In this document: positions 7,457 to 15,007 of the stretch, piece after piece
Layout: each line of letters begins with the position of its first letter
Position numbering within the stretch: position 1 is the first letter of the stretch
Assembly: GCA_020849655.1 (NCBI GenBank)
Contig: JADLFU010000223.1
Span: forward strand, 1-42,428
Source: Polyangiaceae bacterium
Lineage (GTDB): Bacteria > Myxococcota_A > Polyangia > Polyangiales > Polyangiaceae
Direction of reading: 5' to 3'
Length of the DNA: 42,428 bases
Made by a program: the position numbers and the translations under genes
The notes under the pieces: model-generated
Told to the model about the DNA's origin: nothing
What the model saw: only the letters and a program-made list of their open reading frames with translations
Database searches by the model: none

Positions 7457-8845
7457 TCACTTCTGCCGCTTCTTCGCCGCGGGTGCCGACTCCTTCGCCG
7501 CCTTCTTCACCGCCCTCGCCGCGATGGTCGCCCACACCGGCTCCTTCGCCGCCTTCTTCACCGCGCGCACCGGCAGCTTCACCGCGGACGCCGCCTTCTT
7601 CGCCGCCTTCCCCGCCGCGGGCGCCGCCTTCTTCGCCGTGGGCTTCTTCGAGGACGACCTCGGACGAGAGCGCCTGGAGCGCGGGGCGCCGTCCGCCGCG
7701 GCGAACACGATCGTCTTCTGCAGCTGCGCGCGGCGCTTGTCGACCTGACGGCCGAGCTCGCGCGTCGCGCTCGCGAGCTCGTCGATGAGCCGCAGCGGGC
7801 GCTTCTTCGCCTTCGGGTCCTCGAGCAGCGCGTGCGTGAGCCACGGGAACACGGCGGTCACGTCCGCGTGCACGTACACGCTGCCGCGCGCGACGCTCTC
7901 GGCGCTGACCTTGCCCCACGTGTGCCCCTCGCCCGCCGGGCAGCTCGAGAGCGCGCCGTTGTCGACCGGGTCGACGCAGAGCTGCACGTCGATGTCGAAG
8001 CCGTCGGTCGGCACGCCGAGGATCTGATCGAGCAGCGGCTCGCCCTGCAGCGTGTAGTTCTTCGGCACGCCGCCGCCGAGGATCCACACCGCCATCGTCT
8101 TCTTCAGCGTGCCGAAGCAGTGGTACTGCGCCGCCGCCATCGCGAACACGTCCTCGGCGACGTCGAGCTCCAGCTTGAAGGCGTCGCCGAGCAGGCGCTT
8201 CAGCTTCACGATGTTGAGAAAGATCGATCCGTCCTGCACCGCGCCGACGAAGATCGGCACGCCCATGCGGTACGCGGTGGAGAGGAGCGACGGCTGCTCG
8301 ACGCCGAGCGCATCCTCGATCGCGGCCATCTCTCGCCCGAGCAGGTAGTGGAGCTCCGGCGTCGTCATCCGCCGCTGAAACGCGGGCTTCTGCAGGATGG
8401 CCGAGAACAGTTTGTCGGTCTCGAGCAGCGTCTCCTCGGGGAACCCGAGATCGTAGATGCGGATGATGCGCGCGAGGCGCAGCCGCACGTCGCCCGCGTT
8501 GGGATCGATCTCGCGGATGCGGTAGCCGATGATGCGGTGCGCGTCGTGGTAGAGGTTCGCGCCGGTCGTCGTGATGCAGTCGACGATGCCGCGCTCGAGC
8601 AGCGGGATGAGGCACGACTGGTGGAGCCCCGCCGGGGTCATCGCGCCGCTCAGCGTGAGGAACACCGCGGCGTCCGAGTCGACGCTGCGCTTCATCAGCT
8701 CGAACGCCGTCCGCTCCTGCCGGCCGACGTACGCGGGGAAGGCGTTCGCGAGCACCTCGCGCGCCGACTGCTTGCCGGTGATCGCGCGGGGGTGCACCTC
8801 TCGGGAGCGGCCGAACTCGCGCTGCACGCGCGCCTTGGGGGTCAT
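7457..8845 (-). CDS. Deoxyhypusine synthase-like enzyme with a histone-H1-like C-terminal tail
   Basis: A 462-residue protein. Residues 1-385 are a bacterial deoxyhypusine-synthase-family catalytic domain: AGMTPAGL-like block GAMTPAGLHQSCLIPLLERG, TTTGANLYHD, and GGGVPKNY with Lys262 at the place of the lysine that forms the enzyme-imine intermediate in eukaryotic DHS. Bacteria lack eIF5A, so the substrate is more likely a polyamine; a homospermidine-forming role is possible but not shown here. Residues 388-462 form a Lys/Ala/Pro/Arg tail (SKKPTAKKAA, KAAKKA, AVKKAAKE, PAAKKRQK) like histone H1, not normal for this family. The ATG at 8845 is preferred because upstream in-frame sequence is Arg-rich and non-conserved. 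Confidence 0.85.
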   Translation of the reverse strand: MTPKARVQREFGRSREVHPRAITGKQSAREVLANAFPAYVGRQERTAFELMKRSVDSDAAVFLTLSGAMTPAGLHQSCLIPLLERGIVDCITTTGANLYHDAHRIIGYRIREIDPNAGDVRLRLARIIRIYDLGFPEETLLETDKLFSAILQKPAFQRRMTTPELHYLLGREMAAIEDALGVEQPSLLSTAYRMGVPIFVGAVQDGSIFLNIVKLKRLLGDAFKLELDVAEDVFAMAAAQYHCFGTLKKTMAVWILGGGVPKNYTLQGEPLLDQILGVPTDGFDIDVQLCVDPVDNGALSSCPAGEGHTWGKVSAESVARGSVYVHADVTAVFPWLTHALLEDPKAKKRPLRLIDELASATRELGRQVDKRRAQLQKTIVFAAADGAPRSRRSRPRSSSKKPTAKKAAPAAGKAAKKAASAVKLPVRAVKKAAKEPVWATIAARAVKKAAKESAPAAKKRQK

Positions 8846-8897
8846 GCCGCGCGACGTGCACGTCCGCCGCGCGCGCGTCAACGCGCCGCCGCGGCGC

Positions 8898-9991
8898 TCA
8901 GCGCGCGCGCCCCGCGGCGAACAGCGCAGGCGCGCGCGTGACGACGGCCGCGCGGCGCACCAGCTCGTCGAGCGCGTCCGCGTCGCGCACCGCGAGCACC
9001 CGGCGCCGCGTCGCCTCCGACACCGCCAGCCCGCGCGCCTCGAGGACGAGCAGCACCGACCGCGCGAGCCGCGCGAGGCCTTCCTCGCGACCCTCTTCGC
9101 GACCCTCTTCACGCCCAGCTTCGCGGCCGACCTGCTTCCAGTAGCGAGAGAGATCGCTCTCGACGTCGTAGCGCTTGTTCATGAGGTGCTCCTTCGACAT
9201 GGATTTCGGGGTCCCTTCGTCGCGAGCGCCGGATTCCTCGCGTCCTTCGGCTGCCTTGGGTGCAACCGTGCTCGACGTGGCACGGCCACGCCTGCGCGCG
9301 GTTCCAGCCCAATCCAGCTCGAATTCCGCTTCGGGCTCCGACACTCGCTCCTTGTGCCCCCGAAATCCATGTTCAACGCGGCCCGCGCGGGCTCGTTCAT
9401 CCTGGTCCAGATGAGGTTGAAGTAGAGCGCGCGCTCCTCCTCGTCGGCGCGCGCGCTCGCCGCCAGGAGCGCGCGGCCCGCCAGCTCCAGCGCGTCGGGC
9501 GCGCGCGCGTGCACCAGCGCCGACAGCACCGCCAGCGCCCACGCCTCCGCCGCCTCGCTCTCCTCCAGCCTCGGCATGCGCGACGGCCCCAGCACGGTCG
9601 GCCACAGCGCGCTCCCGGTCTCCAGCTCGATCCGGCGGCTCGCCCAGCGCTCCACCGCCGGCGTCAGCGCCACCACGAAGAGGTGCACCGGGCACCGCAG
9701 CCGCGCGCGCAGCGTCGCGACGTAGGCCGGCCATACGTAAGGCTTGTCGTCATCGCGCCGGCCCTGCACCTCGGCGATCGCGGCTGCGAGCACGCGTCGC
9801 CGCGCGTCGCGGAACACGATCACCCGGTCGGCCCGCAGCTCCACGGGCGCTGTCTGCGAGAGATCCGTGTCGGCGAGCTCCGCGAGCGCCGCTGGAGGCA
9901 ACCGCACGCCCGCGCGCTCCGCCAACGCGACCAGCGTCGCGGGGTGCCGACCGAGCAGATCCGCGATGGCGTCGTGCAGCGTGCAGCGCAT
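8898..9991 (-). pseudogene. PD-(D/E)XK nuclease-like Polyangiales protein, interrupted by a small insertion
   Basis: The N-terminal part starts at ATG 9991 (MRCTLHDAIADLL) and reads in one frame to about 9373. It contains the PD-(D/E)XK-like pattern ELRADRVIVFRD, then AIAEVQGRRDDDKPYVWPAYV, with Asp, Glu-x-Gln and Lys in the right order. The C-terminal part, HLMNKRYDVESDLSRYWKQ then REAGREEGREEGREEG and VLEARGLAVSEATRRRVLA, lies in a different frame from about 9196 down to the stop at 8898. I recall intact homologues in Polyangiales with the same two halves joined. The 176-bp insertion at 9197-9372 separates them and shifts the frame, so the gene is probably non-functional or yields a truncated product. 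The family resembles Rpn/transposase-associated nucleases; its role is unknown. Confidence 0.75.
9197..9372. mobile_element. MITE-like insertion with 15-bp terminal inverted repeats
   Basis: ACATGGATTTCGGGG at 9197-9211 is repeated in perfect inverted orientation at 9372-9358. The 176-bp segment has no transposase-size reading frame and lies exactly where the PD-(D/E)XK-like gene loses homology and frame. A direct repeat of only 3 bases (TTC at 9193-9195 and 9372-9374) could be a target duplication, but this is weak and overlaps the end of the repeat. It is either a miniature inverted-repeat element mobilised in trans or the remnant of an insertion sequence. No second copy was seen in the window. 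Confidence 0.65.
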
Positions 9992-10068
9992 GCGAGGCGT
10001 GAAAGCACGCGGCGGGCCAGCGTGAACCACCGCATTCTTCGCTGAAAATCGACCTCCACGGGGTGGAC

Positions 10069-10098
10069 GTGGACGCGGCGTCCGTGGACGCGGCGTCC
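10069..10098. repeat. Tandem 15-bp duplication in an intergenic stretch
   Basis: GTGGACGCGGCGTCC occurs twice in a row. It lies in the 188-base gap between the broken PD-(D/E)XK-like gene and plsC. I see no convincing gene or promoter elsewhere in this gap. Confidence 0.6.
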
Positions 10099-10179
10099 TC
10101 CTCCGCGCTCCGCGGCGCCGAGCGCACCCACACCTGGGGAGGGCTCCGGGACAGCGGCGGCCGAGCGCTCGCGACCCCC

Positions 10180-10941
10180 TCAGCCGGCGGCGAGCGCGGA
10201 GAGGATCGCCGAGCGCGCCTCCTTCGCGACCTGCGCGGCGGGGCGACCGGCGGGATCCAGCGTCGCGAGCGGCTGCACGCGCACGCGGATGAACCCGCCC
10301 GAGAGCCGCTGGAAGAGGTGTGGCGGCAGCGTCATGTCGTCGACCCACGCGGCCGCCTCGACGTCGCTCCAGTGCATCGCGATCGGGCGCACGGGGCGCT
10401 TCGCGGCGCGCGCGACGACGAACGCGCCGAGCTTGAACGCGCCGGGCTTCTTGTAGGTCTTGCCCTCGGGGAACACGAGCACGGCGCCGTTGCGCGCGGC
10501 CTTGCCGAGCGCGCCGAGCGCCTCGGTGCGGCTCTCGCTCGACTCGCGGTCGACGAACAGCGTGCCGATGCGCTTCGCCACGCGGCCGACGAGCGGCCAG
10601 TCGCCGACGTCGTGCCGGGAGAGGAACCGCCCGGTGCGCAGGCTCCCGAGCACGAAGATGTCGAGGTAGCTCGTGTGGTTCGCGACGCGGATCTCGTCGG
10701 CGTCCGGATCGATCTCGCCGTCGACCACGATCTCGACGCCGAGCGTGCGCGCGAGGCGCCCGACCGCGAGCGCGAACTCCTTCTTCGCGGCGAGCTCGCC
10801 GTGGCGCGCGCCGGCGACCTCGATGTTCGCGACCCCCCAGAGGAACTCGGACGTCAGGCGCACGAAGCGCAGCGCGCCGAACACGGGGCCCTCGAGCCTC
10901 GTGGGGAGCGGATCGGCGGAGGAGAAGGTGACGGAGGTCAT
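10180..10941 (-). CDS. plsC: 1-acyl-sn-glycerol-3-phosphate acyltransferase (PlsC family)
   Basis: A 253-residue acyltransferase that would add the second acyl chain to lysophosphatidic acid in phospholipid synthesis, at the cytoplasmic membrane face. The catalytic NHTSYLD block (His89 and Asp94 of HX4D) and the FPEG substrate-binding block at residues 156-159 are intact, with [11 protein letters not shown] between them. Its ATG shares the four bases ATGA (10941-10938) with the stop of asnS, so it is translated from the asnS transcript. Some PlsC-fold proteins acylate other substrates such as ornithine lipids, so the exact acceptor is not proven. Confidence 0.88.
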   Translation of the reverse strand: MTSVTFSSADPLPTRLEGPVFGALRFVRLTSEFLWGVANIEVAGARHGELAAKKEFALAVGRLARTLGVEIVVDGEIDPDADEIRVANHTSYLDIFVLGSLRTGRFLSRHDVGDWPLVGRVAKRIGTLFVDRESSESRTEALGALGKAARNGAVLVFPEGKTYKKPGAFKLGAFVVARAAKRPVRPIAMHWSDVEAAAWVDDMTLPPHLFQRLSGGFIRVRVQPLATLDPAGRPAAQVAKEARSAILSALAAG

Positions 10942-12236
10942 GGGGACAGCCTGTTCAACATGCGGGGGAAGGGGATGGTCTCGCGAACGTGCGGCAGCTT
11001 GCAGATCCAGGCGACGCAGCGCTCGATGCCCATCCCGAAGCCAGCGTGCGGGAACGTCCCGTAGCGGCGCAGATCGAAGTACCACTGGAACGCCTCCAGC
11101 GGAAGCCGGTGCTCGGTGATCTTGCGCGTGAGGATTTCTAGGTCGTCCTCGCGCTGGCCGCCGCCGATGATCTCGCCGTAGCCCTCGGGCGCGAGCACGT
11201 CGACGCACAGGGCGGCGCGCTCGTCGTCGGGATCGCCCTTCATGTAGAAGGCCTTGATCTCGCGCGGGTAGCGGTGGACCATCACGGGCCGATCGTAGGC
11301 GCTCGAGATCAGCGTCTCCTCGTCGCCGCCGATGTCGTCGCCGTACTTCGCGGGGTTGCCGGCTCGGGCGAGGACGGCGATGGCCTCCTCATACGTGATG
11401 CGAGGGAACGGCTTCTTCACCGATTCGAGCTTCGTGACGTCGCGCTCGAGCACGGCGAGCTCGGGGCGTCGCTCGGCGAGCACCCGCTCGACGATGAACA
11501 CCAGCATGTCCTCGGCGAGCTCCATGTCGCCCGCGAGATCCATGTACGCGACCTCGGGCTCGACCATCCAGAACTCGGCGAGGTGGCGGCGGGTCTTCGA
11601 CTTCTCCGCGCGGAACGTGGGCCCGAAGCAGTAGGCCTTGCCCACGGCCGCGGCCGCCGCCTCCATGTACAGCTGCCCCGACTGCGTGAGGTACGCGGGA
11701 TCGCCGTGGTAGTCGGTCTCAAACAGCGTGCTCGTGCCCTCGCACGCGTTGGGCGTGAAGATCGGCGCGTCGACCAGGGTGAAGCCGCGCCCGTCGAAGA
11801 AGTCACGCACCGCCTTGATGATGGTGTGGCGCACCCGCAGGATGGCGTGCTGCCGCTTCGAGCGGAGCCAGAGGTGCCGGTGGTCCATCAAGAAATCGGT
11901 GCCGTGGTCCTTCGGCGAGATGGGGAACTCCCCCGTCGGCCGGCCGACGACCGTGAGCCCCGTGCCGTGCACCTCGACGACGCCTGGGCGCTTCGGGTGC
12001 GCGTGCACCGTGCCGGTGACGGTGAGCGAGGTCTCCTGCGTGAGCGCGTCGCAGGCGGCGAACGTCTCCTTCGGCACGTCGCCCGCGCCGACGACGATCT
12101 GCGCCGTGCCCGAGCCGTCACGCACCTCGAGGAAATGCACGTTCTTCCCCGATCGCTTGTTGTACAACCAGCCGCGCAGCGTGACTTCGCCTCCGACGTG
12201 GGCGCCGAGCTCGGCGACCGAGACCAGGGTCGACAT
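10938..12236 (-). CDS. asnS: Asparaginyl-tRNA synthetase
   Basis: A 432-residue class IIb aminoacyl-tRNA synthetase that charges tRNA-Asn. The N-terminal OB-fold anticodon-binding domain covers about residues 10-105. The catalytic core has motif 2 ([21 protein letters not shown], which in AsnRS replaces the AspRS form) and motif 3 ([13 protein letters not shown]) near the C-terminus, plus HRHLWLRS. The AsnRS-specific GGGQRE and [16 protein letters not shown] blocks are present. The start MSTLVSV at 12236 gives the normal length; an upstream extension of the frame overlaps the amidotransferase and is not conserved in character. It lies 31 bases downstream of the glutamine amidotransferase and overlaps plsC by 4 bases. 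Confidence 0.95.
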   Translation of the reverse strand: MSTLVSVAELGAHVGGEVTLRGWLYNKRSGKNVHFLEVRDGSGTAQIVVGAGDVPKETFAACDALTQETSLTVTGTVHAHPKRPGVVEVHGTGLTVVGRPTGEFPISPKDHGTDFLMDHRHLWLRSKRQHAILRVRHTIIKAVRDFFDGRGFTLVDAPIFTPNACEGTSTLFETDYHGDPAYLTQSGQLYMEAAAAAVGKAYCFGPTFRAEKSKTRRHLAEFWMVEPEVAYMDLAGDMELAEDMLVFIVERVLAERRPELAVLERDVTKLESVKKPFPRITYEEAIAVLARAGNPAKYGDDIGGDEETLISSAYDRPVMVHRYPREIKAFYMKGDPDDERAALCVDVLAPEGYGEIIGGGQREDDLEILTRKITEHRLPLEAFQWYFDLRRYGTFPHAGFGMGIERCVAWICKLPHVRETIPFPRMLNRLSP

Positions 12237-12267
12237 GCGGCGCTGGTTAGCCGCTTTCTGCCGTGCG

Positions 12268-13050
12268 TCAACGGCTCGGCAGCGTGGCCCGGCAGGCGCC
12301 GCCGTCGAACACCCACAGCGTGCCGGGCTCGCCGACCACCCACGCCTCGTCGCGGGTGAGGGGCGCGGTCGCGACGACGGCGACGCGGTCGCGCGGGGTC
12401 GTGACCTCCGCGAAGTCGACGGCCAGGTCTTCGTCGGCGAGCGTCGCGCGCTTGAACGGCGCCTTGCGGATGATGTAGCAGAGCCTGGTCGCGCACCGCG
12501 CGAACAGGTGCGCGCCGTCGCCCAGGAGAAAATTGAACGTGCCGCCTCGCCCGATCTCGCCGCCGAGCTCGGCGACCGCGCGCCAGAGCTCCGTCCGGCG
12601 GCGCGGGTACGCGGGGAACCTCCGCTCGAGCCCGTCGAGCAGCGCGCAGAACGCGTGCTCGCTGTCGGTGTCACCGACGGGCGTGAAGCGGCCGAGCGGC
12701 CGGCGGCGCGCGTCCTTCACGGTGCCGTTGTGCGCGAACACCCACTGGCGCCCCCACAGCTCCCGGACGAACGGGTGGGTGTTGGCGAGGCTGGTGTTGC
12801 CGCGCGTCTTCTTGCGCACGTGCGCGACGGCGAGCAGCGTCTTGATGGGGTTGTCGCGCACGAACCGCGCGAGCGGCGAGCGCGCCGCCGCGGCCGGCTC
12901 GAGGAAGACCCGCGCCGCCTTGCCCTCGTACAGCGCGAGGCCCCAGCCGTCGCCGTGCGGGCCCCGGAGCCCGCCGCGGAGCGACAGCGCCGAGAAGCTG
13001 AACACGATGTCGGTGGGGACGTTGCACTCCATCCCGAGCAGCTCACACAT
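12268..13050 (-). CDS. Class II glutamine amidotransferase (YafJ-like)
   Basis: A 260-residue single-domain Ntn-type glutaminase. MCELLGM places the catalytic nucleophile at Cys2, exposed after Met removal. Conserved neighbours are [12 protein letters not shown] (about residues 31-42), [12 protein letters not shown] (about 83-94), FAHNGTV (about 104-110) and [13 protein letters not shown] (about 126-138). No synthase or transferase domain is attached, as in E. coli YafJ, so the ammonia acceptor is unknown. It sits between the amidohydrolase (27 bases upstream) and asnS (31 bases downstream) on the same strand, which suggests co-transcription but not a shared pathway. Confidence 0.9.
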   Translation of the reverse strand: MCELLGMECNVPTDIVFSFSALSLRGGLRGPHGDGWGLALYEGKAARVFLEPAAAARSPLARFVRDNPIKTLLAVAHVRKKTRGNTSLANTHPFVRELWGRQWVFAHNGTVKDARRRPLGRFTPVGDTDSEHAFCALLDGLERRFPAYPRRRTELWRAVAELGGEIGRGGTFNFLLGDGAHLFARCATRLCYIIRKAPFKRATLADEDLAVDFAEVTTPRDRVAVVATAPLTRDEAWVVGEPGTLWVFDGGACRATLPSR

Positions 13051-13077
13051 GGCGAGTGGGCCCCGTCGTCGGCCGGG

Positions 13078-14997
13078 TCAGCGCGCGCAGTTCACGAGCG
13101 GCGCGAGCGGGGCGAACTTCCACTGTACGCCGGCGGCCTGGTCGACCTCCTGCATCGCCGCCTCGAGGATGCCCTTGATGTCCGCGTGGGTCTGCCCGAG
13201 CTTGTCGCTGCTCGACGCCTCGGCCACGCACACGAAGCGGCTCGTGCCGCAGACGTCGAGATCCTCGCAGCCCGGGTTCGCGGGGGCCGCGGGCTTCAGC
13301 GCCGGGTGCCCGTACAGGAGCTTGCCGCCCACCATCACCGCGCGGACGTCCTTCGGGCGCGCGGCGAGCACGTCGTCGTAGGCGGTCGCGAGCGAGCCGG
13401 GGACGACGAACAGATCCGCGAGGTAGCCCGCCTTCAGCTGCCCGAGGCGGTCCTCGTACGCGAGCACCTTCGCGCCGTTGACCGTCGCCATCGTCAGGAT
13501 GTCCTTCGACGTGAGCAGATCGCCGAAGTGATCGTCGTCCCACTTGGCAGCGAAGCGCATCTCGTCGAGCATGTTGACGCTGCCGCCCATCGACCAGTCG
13601 GGCCCGAGGCTGATGACGAGCCCGTTGCCCATCGCGTCCTTCACTGACAGCGCGGCCGGGATGTCGGTGGTCTTGCCGTAGAGCGCCCAGTTGGAGCGCG
13701 GCGACCAGGTGAGCTTCATGCCCCTGTCGACCATCACCTGGAAGTCCGCCTGCGTGAACGCCGTCCCGTGCGTGATGGCCGTCTGCTGCGACAGCAGGCA
13801 GCCGGCCGGCGTGCCCAGGCCCGAGAGCGTCGCGAACTCGCCGTCGGCGGCGCCCCCCGTGATGCCCTCGCCGCAGTGCACGAGGAAGGCGTGGGTGTCC
13901 TTGTCGGCGAAGTTGGCGCACACCCCTGCGGCGCCGGACGGCGGGAACAGCGCGCTCGTCTGCACCCAGTCGACGCCGAGATCGTTCTGCGAGACGTCGA
14001 CGCTGCGTGACAGCGACGCGAAGCACGGCCCCGAGGTGCCCGGGAGGCCGACGATCGAGGTGGTGCCGGCGATCATGCCCTTCAGCTCGCCCCACTTGTC
14101 GAGCTCGCACTTGAGGCTGTTGGCGGCGCCGTCCCACTTGGCGGGGCACCACGCGGGCTTGCCCTGCGAGGCGTCCTCGAGGCACTGTTTCACGTCGAGC
14201 ATCGCGGCGTAGCGCGCCTCCTTGGGCCAGTCGTTGTGGTCGTCGTACGACATCAACGGCATCCAGTCGTCGTCGTCGAAGACGTCGAAGAGGATGTGGT
14301 TGTGGGTGTCGATCAGGCCGGGCGCGATGACGCCGTTCGTCGTGATCACGGTGGCGCCGCTCGCCTCGGGCAACGATCCGCACGCCCCGGCCGGGCCGAC
14401 GCACGAGATCTTGTCACCCACCACGAGCACCTCGCCGTCGAACGCGGTGTCGGGGGTGACGACCGCGCCCAGCAACAGCGTGCGGTCGGTCGCGCCGAGG
14501 GTGACAGTGGGCGGCGGGGTCGCCGGACTGCCCCCCTGCCCTGCCGCGGCGCCCGCGGCCCCACCGGCTCCTGCGGGCGCCCCCGCGGCCCCGGCCACCG
14601 CGCCGCCCGCGCCGGCCGCTGCACCCCCCGCGCCTCCGCCAGCCATGCCGCTCGTGCCCGCGGAGGCCCCTCCGCTGCCTGCGCCTGCGCCGCCTGCGCC
14701 CGCTGCCGCGCCGCCCGTGCCCGCTGCCGCGCCGCCCGTGCCCGCTGCAGCGCCCCCCGCGCCCGCGCCCCCTGCAGCCCCGCCCGCGCCCGCTGCCGCG
14801 CCGCCCGTGCCCGCTGCCGCGCCGCCCGCGCCCGACGAACCTCCGACAGACCCGCCCGCGCCGGCGCGCCCGGCGCTGGCCGCACCGGCGCTGGCGGCGC
14901 TCCCGCCGAGCTGCTCACTGCCTCCGTCCCCGCCGCCGCAGCCGACCAGCAGGGCACACACGACACCGCACGAGGAGAGGGCAAGCTTGGGCGACAT
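13078..14997 (-). CDS. Amidohydrolase-superfamily lipoprotein with a Gly/Ala linker
   Basis: A 639-residue exported lipoprotein. The signal MSPKLALSSCGVVCALLVGC places the lipid-modified Cys at residue 20. A Gly/Ala/Ser-rich linker of about 135 residues follows. The metal-dependent hydrolase domain starts at VTLGATDRTLLLGAVVTP and has the signature GVIAPGLIDTHNH (the HxH metal motif) at about residues 218-230, ITHGTAF, WSPRSNWALYG (about residue 430) and a C-terminal LGQLKAGYLADLFVV block. This is the TRZ/ATZ/imidazolonepropionase-like type that hydrolyses C-N bonds in cyclic or amide substrates. The substrate cannot be inferred. The linker probably spaces the enzyme away from the outer membrane. 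The start lies 10 bases after the M16-like lipoprotein. Confidence 0.87.
   Translation of the reverse strand: MSPKLALSSCGVVCALLVGCGGGDGGSEQLGGSAASAGAASAGRAGAGGSVGGSSGAGGAAAGTGGAAAGAGGAAGGAGAGGAAAGTGGAAAGTGGAAAGAGGAGAGSGGASAGTSGMAGGGAGGAAAGAGGAVAGAAGAPAGAGGAAGAAAGQGGSPATPPPTVTLGATDRTLLLGAVVTPDTAFDGEVLVVGDKISCVGPAGACGSLPEASGATVITTNGVIAPGLIDTHNHILFDVFDDDDWMPLMSYDDHNDWPKEARYAAMLDVKQCLEDASQGKPAWCPAKWDGAANSLKCELDKWGELKGMIAGTTSIVGLPGTSGPCFASLSRSVDVSQNDLGVDWVQTSALFPPSGAAGVCANFADKDTHAFLVHCGEGITGGAADGEFATLSGLGTPAGCLLSQQTAITHGTAFTQADFQVMVDRGMKLTWSPRSNWALYGKTTDIPAALSVKDAMGNGLVISLGPDWSMGGSVNMLDEMRFAAKWDDDHFGDLLTSKDILTMATVNGAKVLAYEDRLGQLKAGYLADLFVVPGSLATAYDDVLAARPKDVRAVMVGGKLLYGHPALKPAAPANPGCEDLDVCGTSRFVCVAEASSSDKLGQTHADIKGILEAAMQEVDQAAGVQWKFAPLAPLVNCAR
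14560..14880 (-). repeat. Low-complexity Gly/Ala coding repeats in the amidohydrolase lipoprotein
   Basis: Short in-frame repeats of a 21-base type (encoding GTGGAAA/GAGGAAA variants) extend across the linker. They are purely Gly, Ala, Thr and Ser codons. The tract length probably varies between strains through slippage or recombination. Confidence 0.75.
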
Positions 14998-15007
14998 GCC
15001 GCTCTTT

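Noticed and set aside
12268-13050. The glutamine amidotransferase as an asparagine-synthesis or Asn-tRNA amidation component because it adjoins asnS
   Set aside because: It lacks any synthetase or amidase domain and is of YafJ type. Adjacency alone does not support a shared pathway.
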